A program made the position numbers and the translations under genes. This document shows, piece by piece, positions 28,822-37,125 of a stretch of 64,000 nt of DNA. The notes beneath the pieces were generated by a model. It worked only from the letters and a program-made list of their open reading frames with translations. It had not been told where the DNA came from and made no database searches. The stretch lies in contig CAWDWP010000001.1 in assembly GCA_963806045.1 (NCBI GenBank), positions 558,001 through 622,000 of the forward strand. The letters run 5' to 3'. The DNA is from DATCHW01 sp963806045 (GTDB lineage Bacteria > Bacteroidota > Ignavibacteria > Tepidaquicellales > Tepidaquicellaceae). Position 1 is the first letter of the stretch. Every line of letters begins with the position of its first letter.

Positions 28822-29320
28822 ACATTTTAATTTAGACCCGGACAGCATAGTGTCTCCTGAAACTCTCGGATGCGAAAAAGCAAACCGCATTATTGTGGCG
28901 GTCAGAGATCCGAATAATCTCTTTCATTTGCAAAAAGTAATTCAGGAAACCGATACAGATATCACAGATATTATCGTTATGGTTGCCAGGGTATTTAAAG
29001 ACAGGCAGAATATTCTTGTCAGGGATGATATTGAAGATGATGAAAAGATTCTGTTTTCTGAAGTTGTAAATATAGCTGAAAAAATAGGAAAACCTGTTAT
29101 CCCTGTTGTAATCCCGACAAATAATGCATTCTATGCCATAGTTAATGTTGCAAAAGATCTGGAAGCGAAAGAAATCATACTTGGTTTATCCGGTAAATTC
29201 AAGGGTGATGTTCAGATTCAGCAGCTGGCATTGCTCTGGGGAACAGTCCAGTCAGATGAATCGAAGAGATTGAATGTAAGAATTATTACTCAAACTATTG
29301 AATACAAAGCGGAATTATAA
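28796..29320 (+). CDS. Universal-stress-protein-like domain partner of the permease
   Basis: A 174-residue soluble protein. After a helical lead (MEKHQKIIEHFNLDPDSIVS) come the strands and loops of a Usp/HUP fold: ANRIIVAVRDPNNLFHLQKV, DIIVMVARVF, KPVIPVVIPTNNAFYAIVNV and AKEIILGLSGKF. The ATG lies inside the end of the permease gene in the +1 frame. It is either a translationally coupled separate subunit or the cytosolic tail of the permease cut off by a sequence error. A nucleotide- or stress-sensing regulatory role on transport is an inference. Confidence 0.7.
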   Translation: MEKHQKIIEHFNLDPDSIVSPETLGCEKANRIIVAVRDPNNLFHLQKVIQETDTDITDIIVMVARVFKDRQNILVRDDIEDDEKILFSEVVNIAEKIGKPVIPVVIPTNNAFYAIVNVAKDLEAKEIILGLSGKFKGDVQIQQLALLWGTVQSDESKRLNVRIITQTIEYKAEL

Positions 29321-29331
29321 ATAGAAAAATT

Positions 29332-30192
29332 ATGTCACTAATAGAAGAATACAGAAGTTCGCTAAAGAGTATTGATGTTGAAGAGATTCTGGATTTGACA
29401 ATTTACAGGCCTTTGTCTTTCTTACTTGTAAAACTTATTTATCGTACAAACCTTACCCCGAACCAGTTGTCCGTTATTGCAATGTTCCTGGGTATTTTGG
29501 CCGGAATATTTTATGGATTGGGTACTCATCAGTTTATTGTCTTCGCCGCTGCAAGCTTCTTTATGTGCAATGTTCTTGACTGTGCAGATGGGCAGCTTGC
29601 CCGCCTAAAAAAGAACGGAACTCGTGTTGGCAGAATCATTGACGGACTTATTGATTATGTTACCTCACTGGCTACTTTTATCGGAATTGGAATTGCATTA
29701 AACAATAATCCTGAATTCGGACCTATATACTGGGTATTAATTGCAGCGGGAGGAATATCAAGAGTTTTTCAGAATATGTATTTCGATTATTACAGAAATC
29801 TTTATATGGCTTATGTACATCATAAAGTGGATGATATAAAAAGGGAAACAGAAGCCTATGTAAAATTCAGGCACGAAATCGGTAAAACCGATGGAAGATT
29901 AGTTGTAAAGTCGCTTGTTGATATTTATGTCTGGTATTCGAAATGGCAAATGAGAATCACAAAACATGTCGAGCTTGATGTTACTCCGGAAGAATATAAA
30001 AAAGATAATAAATTAATATTAAGATTGTGGAGCTGGCTGGGCTCTACGACACATTTAACCACACTTGTTATTTTCTCCTTGATGAACAGGCTCGATTTAT
30101 ATTTCTGGGTCACTCTGATACCCGGAAATATAATTCTCATATGCCTTTTTATCTGGCAGAAAACAATAATTTCGAGATTAAAGAATAAATGA
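29332..30192 (+). CDS. CDP-alcohol phosphatidyltransferase family enzyme
   Basis: A 286-residue membrane enzyme with the full family signature D-x2-D-G-x2-A-R-x8-G-x3-D-x3-D in DCADGQLARLKK...GRIIDGLID (residues about 83-108). Several membrane helices follow. Such enzymes join a CDP-linked alcohol or diacylglycerol to a second alcohol to make phospholipids. It is 11 nt after the Usp-like gene and 10 nt before a cytidylyltransferase-like gene, so the pair may activate and attach a polar headgroup. The headgroup cannot be told. Confidence 0.87.
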   Translation: MSLIEEYRSSLKSIDVEEILDLTIYRPLSFLLVKLIYRTNLTPNQLSVIAMFLGILAGIFYGLGTHQFIVFAAASFFMCNVLDCADGQLARLKKNGTRVGRIIDGLIDYVTSLATFIGIGIALNNNPEFGPIYWVLIAAGGISRVFQNMYFDYYRNLYMAYVHHKVDDIKRETEAYVKFRHEIGKTDGRLVVKSLVDIYVWYSKWQMRITKHVELDVTPEEYKKDNKLILRLWSWLGSTTHLTTLVIFSLMNRLDLYFWVTLIPGNIILICLFIWQKTIISRLKNK

Positions 30193-30202
30193 AAATAATT
30201 TT

Positions 30203-30931
30203 ATGCAGGTAATAATTCTTGCAGCAGGTGAATCCAGGAGACTGAGACCGCTGACTGACAATACTCCTAAATGTCTTTTGGATATTAACGGTAGAAATCT
30301 TCTACACAGAACTATTGATAACATTATTTCAAACGGAATAAAGGATTTCGTTTTTGTTACAGGGTACAGGGAAAATATGATAAAAGATTATGTTTCAGCA
30401 AATTTTAAAAACCTGAATCCTGTGTTCCTGACTAATTCGGATTATATGAATAATAATAATTCTTACTCTCTCTGGATGACTAAAAACTTTATTAAAGATG
30501 ATATATTCCTGCTCGACAGTGATATTCTGTTTGATAAAAACATCATTAACAAACTTATAATTTCCGGGTTTGATAATTGCCTGGCAGTTCATGTAACAAA
30601 GAAGCTTGATGAAGAACAAATTAAAGTAACGGTTGACAATAAAAACCGTATCACCGGTATAGGCAAAGAAGTGGAAATCAGAAAAGCGATAGGGGAATCG
30701 ATAGGGATTGAAAAATTCTCTAAAAACTTTATGCGGGAATTATTTGTTATATTAGATAGAAAAATAGAGAAAGAACATAACGTAAATGAGTTTTACGAAG
30801 CATCTTTTCAGGAAATTATCAATAAAAAAGAAGAAAAATCTTCCATATTTAGTGTTGACATATCGGAATATACTTGTATGGAAATAGATACTGCAGATGA
30901 TTTCAGGAATGCACAAAATTTAAATATTTAG
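30203..30931 (+). CDS. LicC-like nucleotidyltransferase (probable cytidylyltransferase)
   Basis: A 242-residue enzyme opening with the sugar/choline-phosphate nucleotidyltransferase motif LAAGESRRLRPLT and the catalytic Lys in PKCLL. NSDYMNNNNSYSLWMTKNF resembles LicC-type phosphocholine or inositol-phosphate cytidylyltransferases, and the metal-binding Asp pair is in FLLDSDILFD. It probably makes a CDP- (or other NDP-) activated alcohol phosphate for the phosphatidyltransferase 10 nt upstream. In some organisms these two activities are fused. Confidence 0.8.
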   Translation: MQVIILAAGESRRLRPLTDNTPKCLLDINGRNLLHRTIDNIISNGIKDFVFVTGYRENMIKDYVSANFKNLNPVFLTNSDYMNNNNSYSLWMTKNFIKDDIFLLDSDILFDKNIINKLIISGFDNCLAVHVTKKLDEEQIKVTVDNKNRITGIGKEVEIRKAIGESIGIEKFSKNFMRELFVILDRKIEKEHNVNEFYEASFQEIINKKEEKSSIFSVDISEYTCMEIDTADDFRNAQNLNI

Positions 30932-30938
30932 AAAGATT

Positions 30939-31949
30939 ATGAGTAATGGTTTTAATACAAGGCCCGGGTTGTTCGGTTTCAGTTTATTTCCTCCCGTAAT
31001 AAAAAATCTCCTTATTGCAAATGTTGCGGTTTATGTTTTTTATAATTTATTTGCGGGTTCATTTACTGTGGGAGGAATTCCGTTAAGCAGTTATATAACA
31101 CAATATTTTAGTCTGGGACCGATTGTACCAATCAGATTTCAGGATGAATATAAAGTTATTTATGTTGTAAAATTCTTTCCGTATGTCTGGCAGATTTTTA
31201 CATATATGTTTATGCACGGAGGATTCTGGCATCTGTTCTTTAATATGTTCGCATTGTGGATGTTCGGTATAGAGCTTGAATACCTCTGGGGTTCGAAAAA
31301 ATTTGCATTTTATTATTTTTTATGCGGCGTCGGTGCTGCTGTAGCAAATTTGTTTATAGCTCCGCTATTTTCCTCTCCCGGACCAACGCTCGGGGCTTCA
31401 GGTGCAGTTTTCGGAATACTTGTTGCTTTCGGTTTGCTTTTCCCTGACAGGTATATTTACATTTATTTCTTCCTTCCGCTGAAAGCAAAATATTTTGTTT
31501 TGATATATATGGGAATAGAAATGTTCTCCGCTATTTCATCTCAGGCTTCGAACATTGCACACGTTGCTCATCTCGGAGGTGCTATTGTCGGAATAATTTA
31601 TTTATATATTACGCAAAGAAGCCTGTTTAAATTCGGAACCGGGCGCTCATCATCATCGGGTTTCGGTTCATTTTTTTCAAATACAAAATCTCAGAATTCA
31701 CGCAGCAGCGGATGGTTTGGCCAGAAAAAGGAAGAACCGCCGAAATATTCAGGAAGTAAAGTCGAAGATGCAAAATATACTGAAGTGAAAAATGAATATC
31801 CCGAAAGCCAAAATGATATAAACAGGAACCAGGATGAACTGCAGGAAAAAGTTGATGCGATATTGGATAAACTCAGTAAAGGCGGTTACCAGAGCCTGAC
31901 CGATGAAGAAAAAAGAATCCTGTTTCACGAAAGCAAAAAGCTGAGATAG
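30939..31949 (+). CDS. Rhomboid-family intramembrane serine protease
   Basis: A 336-residue protein with six membrane helices. The catalytic dyad is Ser154 in GASGAVFG and His211 in HVAHLGGAIVG; the WHLFFNMFALWMFG helix is typical of rhomboids. After the last helix comes a Ser-rich linker and a C-terminal ~37-residue helical tail (QEKVDAILDKLSKGGYQSLT then DEEKRILF) common in Bacteroidota rhomboids. It starts 8 nt after the nucleotidyltransferase gene, as part of the same probable transcript. Substrates unknown. Confidence 0.9.
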   Translation: MSNGFNTRPGLFGFSLFPPVIKNLLIANVAVYVFYNLFAGSFTVGGIPLSSYITQYFSLGPIVPIRFQDEYKVIYVVKFFPYVWQIFTYMFMHGGFWHLFFNMFALWMFGIELEYLWGSKKFAFYYFLCGVGAAVANLFIAPLFSSPGPTLGASGAVFGILVAFGLLFPDRYIYIYFFLPLKAKYFVLIYMGIEMFSAISSQASNIAHVAHLGGAIVGIIYLYITQRSLFKFGTGRSSSSGFGSFFSNTKSQNSRSSGWFGQKKEEPPKYSGSKVEDAKYTEVKNEYPESQNDINRNQDELQEKVDAILDKLSKGGYQSLTDEEKRILFHESKKLR

Positions 31950-31996
31950 AGGAATAGAGTGTATGGAGTACATAGAGTGTGTAGAGTTTGTAAAGT

Positions 31997-32057
31997 GTTC
32001 TGACGTTTTACGTTTTACGTCTGACGTCTCACGTTTACGTTTGACGTCTCACGTTTA
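31997..32057. repeat. Heptanucleotide repeat upstream of ispG
   Basis: About eight units of a degenerate 7-mer (GTTTTAC, GTCTGAC, GTCTCAC, GTTTGAC; one unit is 6 nt) fill the gap between the rhomboid gene and ispG, followed by three copies of TTTTAACA. The unit GTTTGAC is the same as in two T9SS genes of this window. Confidence 0.8.
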
Positions 32058-32092
32058 TACATTTTACTTTTTAACATTTTAACATTTTAACA

Positions 32093-33619
32093 TTGCTTTA
32101 CAGCAACAGTCTTACAAAATATTCCAGATTCATAACAAGGGAAGTTAAAATAGGGGATGTTCCGCTTGGAGGAAATAATCCTATTCGCCTGCAGTCAATG
32201 ACTACAACCGATACAATGAATACTATTGCAACAGTTGAACAGTCAATAAGAATAATAGAAGCAGGAGCAGACTATGTCCGTATTACAGCCCCGAGCATTA
32301 AAGATGCAAATAACCTGTCTGAAATTAAAAAAGAATTAAGAGCACGAGGTTACAATACTCCTTTAATAGCTGATATACATTTCACACCTAATGCGGCAGA
32401 AGCTGCCGCAAGAATAGTCGAGAAAGTTCGCGTTAATCCGGGCAACTATATTGACAAGAAAAAATTTGAAGTAATTGAATATACGGATTACGAATATAAA
32501 GCAGAGATTGAAAAAATTTATGAAAAATTTTCTCCCCTCATAAAAATTTGCAAGGAATATGGTACGGCAATGAGAATCGGCACAAATCACGGTTCTCTCT
32601 CGGACAGGATTATGAGCCGCTTCGGAGATACACCTGCAGGTATGGTGGAATCAGCACTGGAGTTTGTTAGAATCTGTGAAGACCATAATTTTTATGATAT
32701 TGTGCTGTCAATGAAAGCCAGTAATCCCCGGGTTATGATTCGGGCTTACAGGCTGCTTGTTAGCAGAATGATTGAACTGGGAATGAATTACCCGCTTCAT
32801 ATCGGAGTAACAGAAGCCGGAGATGGGGAAGACGGACGGATTAAATCTGCAATCGGAATCGGTGCACTTCTTGAAGATGGACTTGGTGATACAGTCAGGG
32901 TGTCGCTGACTGAGGAGCCTGAATACGAAATTCCGGTTTGTAAAAAACTGGTGGACAGATATTCTGCAAGGAATAACGATAATCTAATTCCTGAAATAAA
33001 TATTAATCCGCTGAATTTATCCGAACATTATAAACGAGAATCCGTCAATGCTTCTAATATCGGTGGAAAAAATGTACCCGCTGTAATATTCAGTGCCTCA
33101 GATGAAATGTATGAATCGTCAGAGGCATTGAGTAAAGCGGGATACAGTTACAGTGAAACTCTGCGTAAGTGGAACATAAGCGACATTGCACCTGATTATA
33201 TTTATCTGGGAAGAAAAGATTTAAAATATAAAATTCCATCTTCATTAAAAAAGATTTTTGATTTTGAATACTGGAAAACACTTGCATCAAAAGATAATTC
33301 GTTTCCACTTTTTAATTTGAATGAATATCTGTTCATCATTAACAAATCACCGGATTTAAATTTTTTGAAAATCCGGACTGATGAAATATATGCCGGTGAT
33401 TTGAATAAAATCGCTTCTGAAAAAAATTTAGTATTAATAATCGAATCCGAAAATGAAAACGCTTTCGCGGATATGCGAAGAGCCTTTATAGAAATTATTA
33501 ATTCCGGTGTCAGGTATCCTGTTATTATAAAAAGGAGTTATAAAACAAAAGATAATGAAAAATTCATATTGTACAGTTCTACAGACGCCGGGTTCACTAT
33601 TTATAGAGGGACTTGGTGA
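32093..33619 (+). CDS. ispG: IspG (HMBPP synthase), N-terminal part
   Basis: IspG makes 4-hydroxy-3-methylbut-2-enyl diphosphate in the MEP isoprenoid pathway. This 508-residue frame holds the TIM barrel (REVKIGDVPLGGNNPIRLQS, LIADIHFTPNAA, KVRVNPGNY, LHIGVTEAGDGEDGRIKS) and most of the insert domain of the long Bacteroidetes-type enzyme. TTG at 32093 is chosen because LYSNSLTKYSRFITREVKIG is the usual N-terminus and no ATG precedes it. The frame runs out at DAGFTIYRGTW, where the family continues AGSLFIEGLGDG; that continuation is in the +1 frame. Confidence 0.9.
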   Translation: MLYSNSLTKYSRFITREVKIGDVPLGGNNPIRLQSMTTTDTMNTIATVEQSIRIIEAGADYVRITAPSIKDANNLSEIKKELRARGYNTPLIADIHFTPNAAEAAARIVEKVRVNPGNYIDKKKFEVIEYTDYEYKAEIEKIYEKFSPLIKICKEYGTAMRIGTNHGSLSDRIMSRFGDTPAGMVESALEFVRICEDHNFYDIVLSMKASNPRVMIRAYRLLVSRMIELGMNYPLHIGVTEAGDGEDGRIKSAIGIGALLEDGLGDTVRVSLTEEPEYEIPVCKKLVDRYSARNNDNLIPEININPLNLSEHYKRESVNASNIGGKNVPAVIFSASDEMYESSEALSKAGYSYSETLRKWNISDIAPDYIYLGRKDLKYKIPSSLKKIFDFEYWKTLASKDNSFPLFNLNEYLFIINKSPDLNFLKIRTDEIYAGDLNKIASEKNLVLIIESENENAFADMRRAFIEIINSGVRYPVIIKRSYKTKDNEKFILYSSTDAGFTIYRGTW

Positions 33620-34010
33620 CGGTATATGGCTCGAATCAGATTTAATTCCCGGTGATGTTGTGACGCGATGCTCTTTCGGAATATTACAGGCATCGAGAGT
33701 GAGAATTTCCAAAACCGAATACATATCCTGTCCTTCCTGCGGAAGAACGCTTTTTGACTTACAGGAAACTACTGCCCGAATCAGAAAAAACACATCTCAT
33801 CTGAAAGGTGTGAAAATTGGAATAATGGGTTGCATAGTCAATGGACCAGGGGAAATGGCGGATGCAGATTATGGTTATGTCGGAAGCGGACAGGGAAAAA
33901 TAACTTTATATAAAGGAAAAGAGATTATTAAACGGAATATTAATGCGGAAATAGCCGTTGATGAATTGATAAATCTGATAAAAGAAAATGGTGATTGGAT
34001 AGAACCTTAA
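33555..34010 (+). CDS. ispG: IspG, C-terminal iron-sulfur part (after frameshift)
   Basis: This frame carries the essential 4Fe-4S domain of IspG: GLGDGIWLE, the cysteines in SCPSCGRTLFDLQ, and the third ligand in GIMGCIVNGPGEMADADYG. It has no plausible start of its own; real homology begins at about 33600. Removing one G from GCCGGGTTC near 33590 joins it to the upstream frame and gives a 638-residue enzyme. Since the pathway is essential when no other isoprenoid route exists, an insertion error in the sequence is the likeliest cause. The gene ends 27 nt before a terminator. Confidence 0.9.
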   Translation: MKNSYCTVLQTPGSLFIEGLGDGIWLESDLIPGDVVTRCSFGILQASRVRISKTEYISCPSCGRTLFDLQETTARIRKNTSHLKGVKIGIMGCIVNGPGEMADADYGYVGSGQGKITLYKGKEIIKRNINAEIAVDELINLIKENGDWIEP

Positions 34011-34037
34011 AACAATTTAACTTCTAACAGTATCAAG

Positions 34038-34068
34038 AAACCCGTTCAGGATGACCTGAACGGGTTTT
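34038..34068. terminator. Bidirectional terminator between ispG and the cold-shock gene
   Basis: A 13-bp perfect stem AAACCCGTTCAGG/CCTGAACGGGTTT with loop ATGA lies between convergent genes. T-rich tails are present on both strands. Confidence 0.85.
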
Positions 34069-34083
34069 GTATTTTGGGTTAAT

Positions 34084-34287
34084 TTACTCTACTTTTTTAA
34101 CATTAGCAGCTTGCTTACCCTTTGGTCCTTCTTCTATTTCGAATTCGACCACTTCGCCTTCGTTCAGCGACTTGTAGCCTTTACCTTCGATAGCTTTGTA
34201 GTGTACAAAGATATCTTCCTGGTTATCTCTAGAAATAAAGCCAAAACCTTTGGTAGCATTAAACCATTTTACTGTTCCTTTTTCCAT
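34084..34287 (-). CDS. Cold-shock-domain protein (CspA family)
   Basis: A 67-residue single cold-shock domain. RNP1 is GFGFISR and RNP2 is IFVHY; the start KGTVKWFNATKG and the end KGKQAANVKKVE are typical. It binds single-stranded RNA or DNA and melts RNA structure. The 5' side is a long gene-free stretch, as common for cold-shock genes with structured leaders. Confidence 0.95.
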   Translation of the reverse strand: MEKGTVKWFNATKGFGFISRDNQEDIFVHYKAIEGKGYKSLNEGEVVEFEIEEGPKGKQAANVKKVE

Positions 34288-34797
34288 TTTAGAAATTTAA
34301 TTGTTTCGGTATTACCCTTAAAAAAATATACACCTGTAATTTCCTGCTTTTAAAACGTATTGCTGCTAAGGCATTTCTTTTACCACTTAAAACTTATTTT
34401 ATAACGGAAATAAGGTATTACAGTAAAAAGGTTTTAAAAGCGCAGCATTTGTGACGTGCTACCCAGAAAACTGGTAGAAAAGAACAGAAGTAATTGTTAC
34501 TTAACGTATTCAATATATATGGAATTAATGAAAACTTCAATAACCATATAATTCTTTTAAAATTAGGGAAAAAAAGACTGAAATATCAGGATGTTGGGAA
34601 CCGGTTTAAATGGTATATTTATAGTCCGTATTAGAATATATAAAAAACAGACAGTCTCCAAAATATATACTTTTTAGAGCGACTTGAAGCAAATCCTTTA
34701 ACATCTTTACTTATTAATTTTCAAATTAGAACTTTATAAAAAACTTGATTTCAATACTTAAAGGGATTAATTTAATAATAAATTTACTACAAGAAAT
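34288..34797. other. 510-bp gene-free region upstream of csp and the DUF433 gene
   Basis: The region is AT-rich and divergent. It probably holds the csp leader and the promoter of the DUF433/DUF5615 pair. One hairpin (CTACC...GGTAG, about 34459-34477) is visible. No ORF, tRNA or clear operator is seen. Confidence 0.4.
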
Positions 34798-35031
34798 ATG
34801 AAAAAAATATTAGAAAGAATAACAATAGATGAGAAAATCTGTAACGGGAAGCCTACGATAAGAGGCAAAAGAATAACCGTGCAGACAATCCTGGAGTTCC
34901 TGAGTGCCGGAGAAGATAAGCAGGAAATACTTAAACAGTATCCCTCGCTGGAGCTGGAGGATATTGATGCATGCATTAAATTTGCAGCAGATCTTATGGG
35001 TAGGAATTATGTTATTAAAGTAGTAGCATAA
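34798..35031 (+). CDS. DUF433 protein, probable antitoxin
   Basis: A 77-residue protein with the DUF433 pattern: ITIDEKICNGKPTIRGKRITVQT, then LEFLSAGEDKQEILKQYPSL and LEDIDACIKFA. The small winged-helix-like fold is thought to bind DNA. Its stop codon is followed directly by the ATG of a DUF5615 PIN-like gene, a pairing known from VapBC-like toxin-antitoxin systems. Role as antitoxin is inferred from the pairing and family. Confidence 0.8.
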   Translation: MKKILERITIDEKICNGKPTIRGKRITVQTILEFLSAGEDKQEILKQYPSLELEDIDACIKFAADLMGRNYVIKVVA

Positions 35032-35373
35032 ATGGCAAAATATTTAATAGATTTAAACTTACCGTATTATTTTTCTCTTTGGAATAGCGACGAATTTATT
35101 CATTTAAAAGATATTAACGAAAAATTCTCAGACGAAGAAATTTGGGCATATGCAGAAAAAAATAATCTTACCATCATATCAAAGGACTGTGATTTTTCAA
35201 ATCGCATTTTATTTAAAACACCTCCCCCGAAAGTTATTCACATCAAATTCGGTAATTTGAAAATGAATGACTTCTTCCGGGTTTTAACCAACCTCTGGAT
35301 GCAAATACAAGAGCTAAACAATAATTATAAATTAGTTAATGTCTATTCCGATAGAGTTGAAGGTATTAATTAA
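35032..35373 (+). CDS. DUF5615 PIN-like protein, probable toxin
   Basis: A 113-residue protein of the Mut7-C/DUF5615 PIN-like group. Conserved acidic residues that may bind metal are Asp7 in YLIDLNLP, the Asp/Glu in KFSDEEIWAYAEKN, and the Asp pair in ISKDCDFSNR. The C-terminal half has KVIHIKFGNL. PIN-like proteins are RNases, so this would be the toxin of the pair with the DUF433 protein directly upstream (TAA immediately followed by ATG). Activity is not proven. Confidence 0.8.
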   Translation: MAKYLIDLNLPYYFSLWNSDEFIHLKDINEKFSDEEIWAYAEKNNLTIISKDCDFSNRILFKTPPPKVIHIKFGNLKMNDFFRVLTNLWMQIQELNNNYKLVNVYSDRVEGIN

Positions 35374-35434
35374 TTAACTGTTATTCCTCTTTTTATTATT
35401 AATTCTCAATTTCTAATTATTGAAGCGCAGCGGA

Positions 35435-35452
35435 AATCCTCCTGGGAGGATT
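35435..35452. repeat. AATCCTCC-TG-GGAGGATT palindrome at the ctpA stop
   Basis: An 8-bp stem with 2-nt loop, preceded by TTGAAGCGCAGCGGA, is a relative of the repeat at 12284-12357. The ctpA stop codon (35451-35453) overlaps its right arm. Confidence 0.6.
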
Positions 35453-37115
35453 AATTGATCGAAAGTATTCTTCTGTATTCTTCAGCATTTTTAATAATCC
35501 GTAAAGCTTCCTGCAATTGTATATCTGATGGAAATAATGCTTCTATCTGTTCTTTTTCTGTTACAATTCTAAGATTGATTTCGGATTCAATGCTTCGTTT
35601 TAATTCGTCTTTTGCTTTATCAAGTTCACCAAGATATTCGGAATTCAAATCTCCGCTCAGTTTTTCTATATCCTGTGAAAAACCGGCTGAATAACCTTTC
35701 TTACCTGCTAACTGTTTTAAATCTTCCACTTTTTTGTAGGCTTCAGATTTGTAAATAAAATTATTTGCATTTACGAAATTCTTGAATTCCTCAAATATAG
35801 CATCAGTGCATTTGAAAATTTTTATTCCGGGATTATTTGACAAATAATTATTACTGAATTTGAAAAACATATCTTTTGAAAGTAATGCATTATGTATCTC
35901 ACTTTCAGGTTCTATATTGAGAACGATATCGGGCGTGATGCCTCCGTTTGCAGATACAGTTCTTCCCCCAAGTGTTTTGAATTCTGTCTGGGTATAACTA
36001 TCATTATCCAGGAACACTCCGTATTTATTTTCCTTGAAGTAATTTTTTTCCTGTATCCATCTTCCGGAAGGTGTGTAATACCTTGAGGTTGTTATCTTAA
36101 GTTTTGCTTCGTTATCAATATCCTTCACAATTTGAACAAGCCCTTTTCCATATGTTTGGGAACCGACAATAATTCCCCTGTCAAGGTCCTGTATCGCTCC
36201 TGCCATGATTTCTGAGGCAGAAGCTGTTCCTTTATTCACAAGAAGAGCAATCGGAACATCTTTTGGAATCAAAGGGTCTTCCTTTGATATATATTTTATT
36301 TCAGAATCTTTTTTCTTTCCTTTGGTAATTAAAAGCAGGCTGTTCCTGGGAACAAGTTTGTTCAGCATATTCACTGCGGCATCAAGCAAACCCCCTCCGT
36401 TATCCCTGAGGTCAATCACTAAACCCTTTAGATTTCCCTTTGCCTTAAATGTTTTAAGCACAGATTCAACCTCATCTGCAGAAGTGTTAGTGAACCTGTC
36501 TAGTTTAAAATATGCTATACCCTCGGATTCATCTCCGATATATCCTGAATATGAAATGTTCTTGAGTATTATTTCCTGTCTTGTCAAATCAAAATCGAGA
36601 ATACTGTCATCTCTTTCTATTGTCATTTTCAGTGTGGTGCCTGCTTTTCCTTTTACAAGCTTATTAGCCGCTTCAGGCTTTGCATTCCGCAGATCAACTC
36701 CATCGACACTTATGATTTTATCGCCGATTCTTAGTCCTTTTCTCTGTGCTTCATAGCCTGTCATTACGTTCGCTATGTAAATTGAACTGTCTCTGAAAGT
36801 TACACTGATTCCTATTCCGCCGTATTTTCCGTTAACAATCAGGTCAATTTCATTTTGCCCGTTCATTTCATAATAAACCGTAAACGGGTCAAGAGTTCTC
36901 ATCATACCCTCTATGCCTTCTTTCATAAATTTATCCACATCTATGTCATCAACGTAGTTCAGAGCAATTTCTTTATAAATCTTACCGAAAATATCCATGT
37001 TCCGGTTAATTCTGTCGTATATATCATCATCACCCCTGAATCCTGTTCCCAATAACAATAGAATTGAGAACAGAACTATTACGTAATAAATTTTATTTCT
37101 AAACCTGCTTTGCAT
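35451..37115 (-). CDS. S41-family C-terminal processing peptidase
   Basis: A 554-residue periplasmic serine protease of the CtpA/Prc type. An N-terminal membrane anchor or signal (about residues 8-24) is followed by a PDZ domain (about 95-165, GIGISVTFRDSS, GLRIGDKIISVDGVDL), then the catalytic core with LRDNGGGLLDAAV, the Ser in GTASASEIMAGAIQ and the Lys in QTYGKGLVQ. A C-terminal ~150-residue helical region is charged. It trims or degrades exported proteins from the C-terminus. Ten nt downstream of tmk on the same strand. Confidence 0.92.
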   Translation of the reverse strand: MQSRFRNKIYYVIVLFSILLLLGTGFRGDDDIYDRINRNMDIFGKIYKEIALNYVDDIDVDKFMKEGIEGMMRTLDPFTVYYEMNGQNEIDLIVNGKYGGIGISVTFRDSSIYIANVMTGYEAQRKGLRIGDKIISVDGVDLRNAKPEAANKLVKGKAGTTLKMTIERDDSILDFDLTRQEIILKNISYSGYIGDESEGIAYFKLDRFTNTSADEVESVLKTFKAKGNLKGLVIDLRDNGGGLLDAAVNMLNKLVPRNSLLLITKGKKKDSEIKYISKEDPLIPKDVPIALLVNKGTASASEIMAGAIQDLDRGIIVGSQTYGKGLVQIVKDIDNEAKLKITTSRYYTPSGRWIQEKNYFKENKYGVFLDNDSYTQTEFKTLGGRTVSANGGITPDIVLNIEPESEIHNALLSKDMFFKFSNNYLSNNPGIKIFKCTDAIFEEFKNFVNANNFIYKSEAYKKVEDLKQLAGKKGYSAGFSQDIEKLSGDLNSEYLGELDKAKDELKRSIESEINLRIVTEKEQIEALFPSDIQLQEALRIIKNAEEYRRILSIN

Positions 37116-37125
37116 TATATTTTTA

